Shown: positions 45,751 to 54,296 of the stretch, piece by piece
Layout of the letters: the number at the start of each line of letters is the position of its first letter
Numbering within the stretch: position 1 is the first letter of the stretch
From: Marinimicrobium sp050113635
GTDB taxonomy: Bacteria > Pseudomonadota > Gammaproteobacteria > Pseudomonadales > Cellvibrionaceae
NCBI RefSeq assembly: GCF_050113635.1
Contig: NZ_JBNJLT010000001.1
Location: 62,001-126,000, forward strand
Length of the DNA stretch: 64,000 nt
Direction of reading: 5' to 3'
The notes under the pieces: model-generated
What the model saw: only the letters and a program-made list of their open reading frames with translations
What the model was told of the DNA's origin: nothing
Database searches by the model: none
Made by a program: the position numbers and the translations under genes

Positions 45751-48660
45751 ATGTCCGCTGATTTCCGCTCCGCGCCCTTGGCGCAACTGGCCTACGCCGA
45801 TGAGTTCACCCACCGTCACATCGGCCCCGATGCCACCGAAACCCGCGCCATGCTTGACGCGCTGGGCGTTGACAGCCTGGACACACTGCTCGACCAGACC
45901 GTGCCGGAAACCATTCGCCAGCGAGAACCGCTGGCATTGAACGGTCCCATGACCGAGCATCAGGCCCTGGCCGCCCTCAAAAGCGTCGCCCGCAAGAACA
46001 AGCTGTTCAAAAGCTTTATCGGCATGGGCTACTACAACACCTTCGTGCCTCCGGTTATTCAACGCAATGTACTGGAAAACCCGGGCTGGTACACGGCGTA
46101 TACGCCCTATCAGCCAGAAATTTCCCAGGGCCGACTGGAAGCCCTGCTGAACTTCCAGCAAATGGTGATGGATCTGACCGGCATGGAGCTGGCCAACGCC
46201 TCCATGCTGGACGAAGGCACGGCGGCGGCGGAAGCCATGGCCATGTGTAAACGCCAAAACAAGAAAAACAAGTCCGATGCCTTTTTCGTGGACGAGGACA
46301 CGCACCCGCAAACGCTGGCGGTGCTTAAAACCCGCGCCGATTATTTCGGCTTTACCGTGATCACCGGTCCAGCGGAGCAACTGGCGAGCACAGAATGCTT
46401 TGGCGCCCTGCTCTCTTATCCAGGTTCCACCGGGCAGGTACGCGATCTCACGGATCTGATTACCCAGGCCCACGAAAAGAATGTGCTGGTGACCGTCACC
46501 AGCGACCTGATGGCGATGATGCGGCTCAAATCACCCGGTGAGATGGGCGCGGATGTCGTGATCGGCAGCAACCAGCGTTTTGGGGTGCCCATGGGCTTTG
46601 GCGGCCCACACGCGGCCTTCTTCGCCTTCCGCGACGCCTACAAGCGCTCGGCACCGGGCCGCATCATCGGCGTGTCGGTCGACAGCCGGGGCAAGACCGC
46701 CCTGCGCATGGCTATGCAAACCCGCGAGCAACACATTCGCCGGGAAAAGGCCAACTCCAACATCTGTACCTCCCAGGTACTGCTGGCGGTCATGAGCAGC
46801 TGCTACGCCGTTTATCATGGGCCGGAAGGCCTGCGGCGCATTGCCGAGCGCATCCACCGCCTTGCCTATCTGCTGGGCGAAGGCCTCAAAGACAAAGGCT
46901 TCGAGCTACGCCACGACCACTATTTCGACACCGTGGTGGTGGAACTAGGCAGCGAGAAGAAGCAGACCGGTCTGTATCAGGCCGCCCTGACTCATGAAAT
47001 CAACCTGCGCAAGGTCGGCAACACCGCGCTGGGCATCAGCCTGGATGAAACCACCACGCTGGATGACATCGACCGCCTGTTAAATGTTTTCTGCGCCGGG
47101 GACCACGCTCTCAATTTGTCTCAGCTCGACGGCGAACTTTCTGCTGGAAAACGCCCGGAAGCCATTCCTGCCGCACTCGAACGCCACGATGCCGTGCTGA
47201 CGCATCCGGTATTCAACCGCTTCCACAGCGAAACCGAGATGCTGCGCTATCTGCGCCGACTCGAAGGCCGGGACATTGCCCTGAACCAGTCCATGATTCC
47301 GCTGGGCTCCTGCACTATGAAGCTCAATGCCACGGCGGAAATGATTCCGGTCACCTGGCCCGAGTTCGGGCAGTTGCACCCGTTCACACCGATGGATCAA
47401 GCCCAGGGCTACCAGCAACTGTTCGACGATCTTCAGCAGATGCTCAAGGCCTGCACCGGCTATGACGCCATCAGCCTGCAACCCAATGCCGGCTCCCAGG
47501 GCGAATACGCCGGGCTGGTCGCGATCCGCAAATACTTCGAAAGCAAAGGCGAAACCGAGCGCACTCTCTGCCTGATCCCGGCCTCCGCCCACGGCACCAA
47601 TCCAGCCTCAGCCCAAATGGCGGGCTTGCAGGTCAAGGTGGTCAACTGCGACAAAGACGGCAACGTGGATCTGGCCGACCTGAAAGCCAAGGTCGAAGAG
47701 TTCGGCACTCGCATCGCCGCCATCATGATCACTTACCCCTCGACCCACGGCGTGTTCGAGGAGGGGGTGAGTGAACTGTGTGCATTGATCCACAGCATCG
47801 GCGCGCAGGTCTATATCGATGGTGCCAATATGAACGCACTCGTCGGACTCGCCGCGTTCGGCCAGTTCGGTGGCGATGTCTCGCACCTGAACCTTCACAA
47901 AACCTTCTGCATCCCCCACGGCGGTGGTGGTCCGGGTATGGGCCCCATCGGCGTCGCCGAGCACCTGACACCCTTCCTTCCCGGTCATCCGGTTCAGGAC
48001 GTGCCCGGCACCGATCCGGCCAACGGCACCATCAGCGCCGCGCCCTGGGGCTCGGCGAGCATCCTGCCCATTAGCTGGATGTACATTAAAATGATGGGAC
48101 GCGACGGTATGCGCCAAGCCACCGAGTACGCCATCCTGAATGCCAACTACGTCGCCCGGCAATTGAGCGGCCACTACCCGATTCTGTACAAAGGGAAAAA
48201 CGGCACCATCGCCCACGAATGCCTGCTGGACCTACGCCCGCTCAAAGAGGCCACGGGTGTGACCGAGGAAGATATTGCCAAGCGTTTGATGGACTTCGGC
48301 TTCCACGCGCCAACAATGTCTTTCCCCGTGCCCGGCACTCTGATGATCGAACCCACAGAATCCGAATCCAAAGAGGAGCTGGACCGCTTTATCGAGGCGA
48401 TGATCACCATCCGCAAGGAAATCGCGCAGGTTGAAAGCGGCGAGCACAGCGTCGAACAAAGCCCGCTGCGCAACGCCCCGCATACGCAGGACGATGTGAT
48501 GGACGAGAGCTGGGAGCGCGCCTACAGCCGCGACAAGGCCGCTCGCCCCGCGAGTTGGTTGAAAGAACACAAGGTGTGGCCAACAGTGAACCGGATTGAT
48601 AATGTATTCGGAGACCGGAACCTGGTGTGTTCCTGTCCAAGTATGGAGGAGTATCGGTAG
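45751..48660 (+). CDS. gcvP: Glycine dehydrogenase (decarboxylating), P-protein
   Basis: The PLP-dependent P-protein of the glycine cleavage system, which decarboxylates glycine and transfers the aminomethyl group to the H-protein lipoyl arm. From the ATG at 45751 (MSADFRSAPLAQLAYADEFT) the protein is 969 residues (E. coli 957). The N-terminal FTHRHIGP block is conserved, and the PLP lysine lies in LNLHKTFCIPHGGGGPGMG. The frame is open 55 codons earlier, but that stretch is low-complexity leader. gcvT and gcvH are not adjacent here, so the operon is split. A Tn7-like end starts 13 bp after its stop. Confidence 0.94.
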   Translation: MSADFRSAPLAQLAYADEFTHRHIGPDATETRAMLDALGVDSLDTLLDQTVPETIRQREPLALNGPMTEHQALAALKSVARKNKLFKSFIGMGYYNTFVPPVIQRNVLENPGWYTAYTPYQPEISQGRLEALLNFQQMVMDLTGMELANASMLDEGTAAAEAMAMCKRQNKKNKSDAFFVDEDTHPQTLAVLKTRADYFGFTVITGPAEQLASTECFGALLSYPGSTGQVRDLTDLITQAHEKNVLVTVTSDLMAMMRLKSPGEMGADVVIGSNQRFGVPMGFGGPHAAFFAFRDAYKRSAPGRIIGVSVDSRGKTALRMAMQTREQHIRREKANSNICTSQVLLAVMSSCYAVYHGPEGLRRIAERIHRLAYLLGEGLKDKGFELRHDHYFDTVVVELGSEKKQTGLYQAALTHEINLRKVGNTALGISLDETTTLDDIDRLLNVFCAGDHALNLSQLDGELSAGKRPEAIPAALERHDAVLTHPVFNRFHSETEMLRYLRRLEGRDIALNQSMIPLGSCTMKLNATAEMIPVTWPEFGQLHPFTPMDQAQGYQQLFDDLQQMLKACTGYDAISLQPNAGSQGEYAGLVAIRKYFESKGETERTLCLIPASAHGTNPASAQMAGLQVKVVNCDKDGNVDLADLKAKVEEFGTRIAAIMITYPSTHGVFEEGVSELCALIHSIGAQVYIDGANMNALVGLAAFGQFGGDVSHLNLHKTFCIPHGGGGPGMGPIGVAEHLTPFLPGHPVQDVPGTDPANGTISAAPWGSASILPISWMYIKMMGRDGMRQATEYAILNANYVARQLSGHYPILYKGKNGTIAHECLLDLRPLKEATGVTEEDIAKRLMDFGFHAPTMSFPVPGTLMIEPTESESKEELDRFIEAMITIRKEIAQVESGEHSVEQSPLRNAPHTQDDVMDESWERAYSRDKAARPASWLKEHKVWPTVNRIDNVFGDRNLVCSCPSMEEYR

Positions 48661-48673
48661 CGGTTGCCACCAC

Positions 48674-48738
48674 TGTCGATGGACAATGAAGTTTGAGACT
48701 AAACAATAAGATTTGAGACTACAATAAAGTTTGAGACT
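48674..48738 (+). mobile_element. Tn7-like transposon end with three TnsB-type repeats
   Basis: Starting with TGT at 48674, the sequence holds three tandem 18-bp copies of ACAATRARRTTTGAGACT at 48683-48700, 48703-48720 and 48721-48738. Aligned from its TGT, the first 31 bases match about 23 of 31 positions of the E. coli Tn7 terminus as I remember it, including the distance from TGT to the first box. Tn7 transposase subunit TnsB binds repeated sites of this type. The inward direction is to the right. No matching right end and no tns genes are in the window, so this could be a live element whose other end lies beyond 64 kb, or a remnant. Confidence 0.5.
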
Positions 48739-48915
48739 AGATATGCATGAGCGGCATTACTCAGGGAAGAGTGATTCAAAATTGACGCGGAAAGGAAAAT
48801 ACTACTTAAAATCAATGAGTTATAGCTCAACCTCTAAGTTCGGCTTATCCTGTACGTCCCCTACACTTTCTCGCCTAGTATGCTCCAATCCCTCACACAG
48901 CCTAGACGATCACTG
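48739..48915. other. AT-rich non-coding stretch inside the putative Tn7-like end
   Basis: About 180 bp of visibly AT-richer sequence between the end repeats and the antitoxin-like gene. A 62-codon open frame crosses it but shows no family similarity, no ribosome-binding site and unusual composition, so I do not call it a gene. Confidence 0.4.
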
Positions 48916-49197
48916 TTAGCGTGTCATTCTTGCAAACGGTCTTAAGTCGATCGTAAGCCTATTAAGACAAGTCATCAGCAGATCAATCGGAAACTTCTCG
49001 ATTTTCCCATTGACCAAATCGCTGACACAGGACTGAGTAAGGCCCAGCTTTTCAGCCGCCTCGACTTGCTTGCATTCATTGTCACTCACAATGTCCCGAA
49101 TTGCTATAATCAGATCGGCACGAGCTTTCAAATCGTTAGATTCATCTCTCTTCCCGGTGACGACATCAAAGACGTTGTCGAATTTAATAGCAGCCAT
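48916..49197 (-). CDS. XRE-family HTH protein, HigA-2/HTH_37 antitoxin-like
   Basis: A 93-residue protein with a Cro/C1-type helix-turn-helix: QVEAAEKLGLTQSCVSDLVNGKIEKFPIDLL is the helix 2-3-4 region, and NRLTIDLRPFA is the usual HTH_37 end. Such proteins are normally antitoxins encoded just after a HigB/RelE-like toxin. Here the 220 bp upstream contain no toxin gene, so it is an orphan or a degraded locus. The start is the ATG at 49195-49197; an in-frame ATG 15 codons upstream is possible. It lies inside the putative Tn7-like element. Confidence 0.75.
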   Translation of the reverse strand: MAAIKFDNVFDVVTGKRDESNDLKARADLIIAIRDIVSDNECKQVEAAEKLGLTQSCVSDLVNGKIEKFPIDLLMTCLNRLTIDLRPFARMTR

Positions 49198-49461
49198 GTT
49201 GGGCGCCCCACAATTCAAGTTACAGTCCTGATATATTACCACCTCACATAAAACATATAAGCATTGATACAGAAATTCCGCCCCCAGGGGATCATAGGCT
49301 TATGCCGCCTAACCTACATTGGATTTAGGCCAAATTATCGCCTGGATAACTAGCCTGACAGGATTGTTCATCCGGCAAATCAGGGTCAGCGCTCCAGATT
49401 CGTCGCCTCTCTCAGCTCTGGTTGTGCAAATATGACAGATTCACGTCCCGATCAAGTTGTG
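49198..49461. other. Non-coding gap between the antitoxin-like gene and the oxidoreductase
   Basis: About 260 bp with no supported gene. A short GCCTAA/TTAGGC inverted repeat at 49307-49330 is visible; it is too short to be an integron attC site. The region should contain the antitoxin promoter. Confidence 0.4.
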
Positions 49462-51691
49462 CTATCGCTGGACTCCCCCTTTTTGACCGATACCCACTTT
49501 TATCGACACAGGCACCGATTTGAACGCAGGGGTTTTGCTGCGCGGGTCATGTTCAGTGCCGATCAGGACATTGGCTTCCGGGTAGTAGGCCATCACACTG
49601 CCGGCGGGCAGATCAAACGGCACCACTTCCACGTTTTTCATTTCGCCGTGGGCCGAAGTCAGGGTGACGGTGGCTCCCTTGGTGAGTCCCAGCCTTTGGC
49701 AGTCGTCATGGGACACCAATACGCACCATCGGTGTTGAGTGCCTCGGTAGCTGTCAGCCTCCTCGTAAATGATGGAATTAAACTGCCCTTCGCTGCGAAT
49801 GCTGGCCAATTGGTAGGGGTACGCCGTTTTTTCGTGAACGGGCATTGAAAGGGTTTTGAACGCTGCCCTGCCCGATGGGGTGTTAAACACCGGCTCGTGC
49901 AGTATTCGTTGACCGACAATAAACTCCTTCTTGCAGGTGCCGATATCGGCTAGCGGTGCCATGCCGGGGATGGTGTCCGCAATGGCCTGGCGGACCTTGT
50001 CGTACGCTTCGAACCGGGAAAAATCCAAGGGTTCTTTGGGCAGCAGCTTCGCCTCCAGTTGAGCCAGCACACTCACCTCCGAACGCACATTGGTTAAGCG
50101 TGTAATGCCCCCGTCGCTCAGTCGTACATAGTTGAACATGGATTCCTGCGTGGTGCTTTGCGGCTCTTCATCCCGAGCGCACACCGGGAGCACCAGTGCC
50201 TCACTGTTCTCCATGCCGTTGAAGTGGCTGCGATTCAACGTCGTGGTCAAGTAAAGTTTGAAGTTCACCTTATCCATTGCCCGGCGGGCGAAGGCGGTAT
50301 CCGGGGTGGCGTCAAACAGGTTGCCGCCCATTATGATAGCGTTGCGCATCTCCCCTGCCTCGGCGGCGCGCAGGCAGGCCAGGGTATCCAGCCCCGGTTG
50401 GCTCGGTAGCGTCACGCCCATTTGGGCTTCCATCGCCTTGAGCACGTCATCGGCCAGCACTGGTTTGACGCCGATGGTGCCAATGCCCTGGACGTTGCTG
50501 TGGCCTCGCAGCGGCAACATCCCTGCCCCCGGTTTGCCCACCATGCCGCGCAGCAGTGCCAGGTTGGCAATGGCTTCCACGTTGGCCACGCCGTTCAGGT
50601 GATGGGTAATCCCCATACCCCAGGCGAAAATCACGTTCTCCGCGCGGGCGTAGTCCTCCGCCATCGCACGCAGCTCCTGCTCCGGCACGCCGCACTGGGC
50701 GAGCAAGTCATCCAGATCTAAGCTGTCGAGAGAGTGTTTGTAGTCGGCAAAGCCCTGAGTGTGATCATCGACAAAGGCGGCGTTGTGGGCACTGTTTTCC
50801 AGCGTCAGTTTCGCCAGCGCCGTGAGCAGCGCCAGGTCCGACCCGATGCTGGGTTGAATAAACCGAGAAGCAATCCAGGTCCCGCCACTGAGCATGGACT
50901 TGGCGCTTTTGGGCACGGCAAAGCGCACCGGCCCCGGTTCTTTGGCGGGGTTGATGACCATCACCTTGCCGCCGCGGTCGCGACAGTTCTTGAGTTGATG
51001 CACAAAGCGCGGGTGGTTGGAGGCCGGGTTGGCGCCGATCACAAACACCATGTCGGCGTGGGCCAAATCTTCCAGTTGCACCGTCGCGGTGCCGGTGCCC
51101 ATGGTGCCCTGCAGGCCGACACCGGTGGCCTGGTGGCAGTAGTAGGAGCAGTTGGTGACGTTGTTGCTGCCGTAGAGCCGCGCCAGCAGTTGCAGCAGGA
51201 AACCCACTTCGTTGGAGGAGCGGCCCGAGGCGTAGAAAAAGCTCTTCTCCGGCGGACTGCGCACGGAAGCGCTCGGCGGCCAGATCCAGTGCCTCATCCC
51301 AGCCTAAGGGTTGGTATTGGTCGCTGTCCGCGGGCTTGTACAGGGGCGTGTTCAAACGCCCCATGGTTTCCAGCTCCCGGTCGGTCAGCTCGTTGAACTC
51401 CTTGAGAGTGTACTCGAACACCTCATCGGGGATGGCTCGCTGGATGTCGGTGGATTGGGCCTGAATACTCTTGTTACATACCGAGGGAAACTCGTCCTTC
51501 TCGTTAGTCATGCCGCCGCGTTGCCCGCCCATGCCGAGTCCACAGGCCTTACAGGTGTTGTGGCTTTTGAGCGCCTTGGCCGAGTCCAGCAACCCGATTC
51601 GATGTAGGGTCTGAAGGGTGTACAGCACCTTTTTGGGGCCGCCACCGACGACTTTGACCGGAGTTTGCATCACTTCCAGTTGCTTATTCAC
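49462..51691 (-). pseudogene. FdhF/YdeP family molybdopterin oxidoreductase, frameshifted
   Basis: Two overlapping frames together encode one protein of about 740 residues of the YdeP/FdhF-type oxidoreductase alpha-subunit family. The N-terminal frame (GTG at 51691 or ATG at 51670) carries KACGLGMGGQRGGM and runs through GWDEALDLAAERFRAQ. The family sequence then continues in another frame as PPEKSFFYASGRSSNEVGF, so one extra base around 51250-51262 breaks the gene. The C-terminal frame to 49462 is intact, with the Mo-bisMGD domain (VIGANPASNHPRF, FAWGMGITHHLNG) and the C-terminal aspartate-decarboxylase-like barrel. Physiological substrates of this family are uncertain. It may be a true pseudogene or a sequence error. 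Confidence 0.82.
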
Positions 51692-51766
51692 CTGCTGCTC
51701 CCACCGCGTCTCAAGGGGCTATTGGCAGTTAAATAGTGTTAATTCGAGGGTTGATTGCGCGCAATC

Positions 51767-51778
51767 ATTGTAGACAAT
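51767..51778. promoter_or_regulatory. TTGT-NN-ACAA operator-like palindrome upstream of GH50
   Basis: ATTGTAGACAAT is a perfect 5-bp inverted repeat around AG, 84 bp upstream of the agarase start. TTGTnnACAA is the shape of many GntR/FadR-type operators. A related site occurs before the GH29 gene (61748-61757). Confidence 0.45.
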
Positions 51779-51861
51779 AAACATGTGAGTCATTCTATAG
51801 GCCATCTTATAAAGCAGAGTCCGTTATCACTATCAACTTAACGCCGAGAAAGGACATAAAA

Positions 51862-54195
51862 ATGACCCTAAAGCCCTTAGCCTACGCCGTGGCGGTTGCG
51901 GCCGCCCTGACCAGTGCCTGTAGCCAGCAAGCCCATGATCTCGGGGGCCACGGCCCTGGGGAAAGCCCTGCCGCGCAAAGAGCGCCCCGGCAGCTCCCCG
52001 CCACTATTGTGGACTTCGCCAGCGCCCGTGAGCTCGACTGGCTGGTGCCGGAGCAGGCCGAAATCAGCGCCGTCGACAACGGTCGCTCGCGAGCTCTCAA
52101 TATACGCTTTCCCGCGTCGGTCCACACTCCGGTATTTAGCGTAGTCCCCGACCAGCCCTGGGACTTTTCCCGTCTGGATGATTACAACCTAGCCTTTGAC
52201 GTCATCAACAAAGCCTCGGTTTCTACGCACTTCTATGTGGAGCTGTTTGATGCCGCCGGCAACAGTCAGACGCGGGAGTTGAGTGTGCCCAAAGGCTATG
52301 CGGGTAAGGTATTTTTTCCGCTGGCAGGGGAAAAGGCTGCGACCGATAAGGGCATGTGGGCCAACCCCATGCCCTGGCCAACGGATGAGATGAAAATGGT
52401 CTGGCGTTCCTGGCATGGCGAACTTGACCTCGGCCAGATCACCAAAATGTCGTTCTACACCATTGGGGTCCTGCAGGATCGAGAGCTGCAAGTGGGCGAT
52501 ATTCAATTGCGGCCCAACCCCGAGGCCGGCGCGGACTGGACCAAGCATCTGGTGGACCGTTTCGGCCAAGCCGCGAAAAAGGCCACCCCGTTGAAAGTGA
52601 CGTCTGAGGCGGAACTCAAGGCTTTGGCGGAAAAGGAGCTGAAAGCGCTCGCGCAACACACCGGCCCCGAGGATCGCTCGCGCTTTGGGGGCTACAAAGA
52701 CGGACCGCAACTGGAAGCGACGGGTTACTTTCGGACCGAGAAGGTCGACGGTAAATGGTGGCTGGTGGACCCCGAGGGTTATCTGTTCTTCTCACACGGC
52801 CCCGCCAATGTGCGGATGTCCAACCTGACCACCCTGACCGGGGTGGACTTCAAGGACCCCTCCGTGCGCGTGGTTCACGACGATGAGGTCACCCCGGAAG
52901 ATTCGATGGGCATTGTCGATGTGTCGGATGAGGTGCGCGAAAGCCGTTACATTATCAATAAGACCCGTCACGATATGTTTGAGTGGTTACCCAACTACGA
53001 TCACCCGTTGGCGGATCATTATAGCTATCGACGCTCCACTCACAAAGGACCGATCCCACACGGGGAAACGTACAGCTTTTATCGCGCCAATCTAGAGCGC
53101 CGCTACGGTCAAACAGCGCCGGAGTCGTATGTCAGAAAGTGGGAAGAGGTTACTCTGCAGCGCATGAACAGCTGGGGCTTTACCTCCTTCGGTAACTGGG
53201 TGGACCCGGCGTTCTATCCAAATAAAAAAGTCCCCTACTTTGCTAACGGCTGGATTATCGGTGACTATCAGACGTTGTCCGGCCACACCAACCACTGGGG
53301 ACTGATGCCGGATTTCTTCGACCCGGTGTTTGCTGAACGCGCCCGCGCCACCATTGAAGTGATTGCCGAGAATGTGCAGGCCTCCCCCTGGTGCATCGGT
53401 GTGTTTATCGACAACGAAAAAAGCTGGGGGGAACGCGAGGGCACCGTGGCGGAGCGCTATGGGGTCATTCTAGATGCCCTGAGCAAAGATGCTGCAATGA
53501 GCCCGGCCAAAAAAGCGTTTACCGACCGCCTGAAACAAAAATACGGCACGATCGAAGCTCTCAACCGCGCCTGGGACAGCCAGTTTAAGAGCTGGAACGC
53601 ATTCGCCGCCGATGCAAGTCTGAATCAACCCTCCGAAGCGCAGGTGGCGGATTTGTCGCAGCTATTGGAAGCCCTGGGTGAGCAGTATTTTAAAGTGGTC
53701 CACGGTACGTTAAAGGAGTACTTGCCCAATCACTTGTACATGGGCGCACGTATGGCTAACTGGGGTATGCCCGATGAAATCATTAAGGCTTCGGTCAAAT
53801 ACTCCGATGTTCTGAGCTTCAATATCTATGAAGAGGGCATGCAGACCCATCAGTGGAGCTTTTTGGAGGAAATCGACTTGCCAGTGGTGATTGGCGAGTT
53901 TCATATCGGCGCAACCACGGACTCGGATAACTACCACCCAGGAATCGTCAGCGCCGCCAGTCAGGAAGATCGCGCTCGTATGTACAAGGCTTATATGGAG
54001 AGCGTACTGGAAAAAGACTATATGGTGGGGGCCCACTGGTTTCAGTATGTGGATGAACCGGTGACCGGTCGAGCCTTTGATGGCGAGAATGCCAACATCG
54101 GATTTGTGACCGTGACCGACATTCCCTACCCGGAGATGGTGGAAGCGGCGAAGGAGATTAACTTCGACCTCTACCGCAAGCGGTACGGTAAGTGA
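51862..54195 (+). CDS. GH50 beta-agarase, lipoprotein
   Basis: It is predicted to hydrolyse beta-1,4 bonds of agarose, probably releasing neoagarobiose exolytically as do characterised GH50 enzymes. The lipoprotein signal has lipobox TSAC (Cys20). A beta-sandwich CBM-like domain spans about residues 45-220 and is joined by a helical linker to the GH50 barrel (about 280-777). The catalytic pair fits Glu519 (acid/base, FIDNEKSWG) and Glu679 (nucleophile, VVIGEFHIGA), with about the spacing seen in Saccharophagus Aga50D. At 777 residues it is normal for the family. AGAAAGGACA precedes the ATG. A hairpin terminator follows, so it appears monocistronic. Confidence 0.93.
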   Translation: MTLKPLAYAVAVAAALTSACSQQAHDLGGHGPGESPAAQRAPRQLPATIVDFASARELDWLVPEQAEISAVDNGRSRALNIRFPASVHTPVFSVVPDQPWDFSRLDDYNLAFDVINKASVSTHFYVELFDAAGNSQTRELSVPKGYAGKVFFPLAGEKAATDKGMWANPMPWPTDEMKMVWRSWHGELDLGQITKMSFYTIGVLQDRELQVGDIQLRPNPEAGADWTKHLVDRFGQAAKKATPLKVTSEAELKALAEKELKALAQHTGPEDRSRFGGYKDGPQLEATGYFRTEKVDGKWWLVDPEGYLFFSHGPANVRMSNLTTLTGVDFKDPSVRVVHDDEVTPEDSMGIVDVSDEVRESRYIINKTRHDMFEWLPNYDHPLADHYSYRRSTHKGPIPHGETYSFYRANLERRYGQTAPESYVRKWEEVTLQRMNSWGFTSFGNWVDPAFYPNKKVPYFANGWIIGDYQTLSGHTNHWGLMPDFFDPVFAERARATIEVIAENVQASPWCIGVFIDNEKSWGEREGTVAERYGVILDALSKDAAMSPAKKAFTDRLKQKYGTIEALNRAWDSQFKSWNAFAADASLNQPSEAQVADLSQLLEALGEQYFKVVHGTLKEYLPNHLYMGARMANWGMPDEIIKASVKYSDVLSFNIYEEGMQTHQWSFLEEIDLPVVIGEFHIGATTDSDNYHPGIVSAASQEDRARMYKAYMESVLEKDYMVGAHWFQYVDEPVTGRAFDGENANIGFVTVTDIPYPEMVEAAKEINFDLYRKRYGK

Positions 54196-54200
54196 GTTCT

Positions 54201-54220
54201 ACCCCGCCTTCGGGCGGGGT
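54201..54220 (+). terminator. Terminator of the GH50 gene
   Basis: An 8-bp GC-rich stem (ACCCCGCC / GGCGGGGT) capped by a UUCG tetraloop, six bases after the agarase stop, then TAGTTGTT. The T tract is weak, but the loop and position are typical. Confidence 0.75.
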
Positions 54221-54296
54221 TAGTTGTTCGCTACAAATCGCTTATCGTAGGTTTCGATATCACCGTTTGGGTGCGGCAGAAGTGCTGTGCCCTACT

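Noticed and set aside
48731..48919. A 62-codon plus-strand frame after the tandem repeats
   Set aside because: It begins within the third repeat, has no ribosome-binding site, no family similarity and a composition unlike nearby genes.
49307..49330. GCCTAAC ... TTAGGC pair resembling integron attC core sites
   Set aside because: The pair spans only about 24 bp, far shorter than attC sites, there is no second copy and no integrase is nearby.
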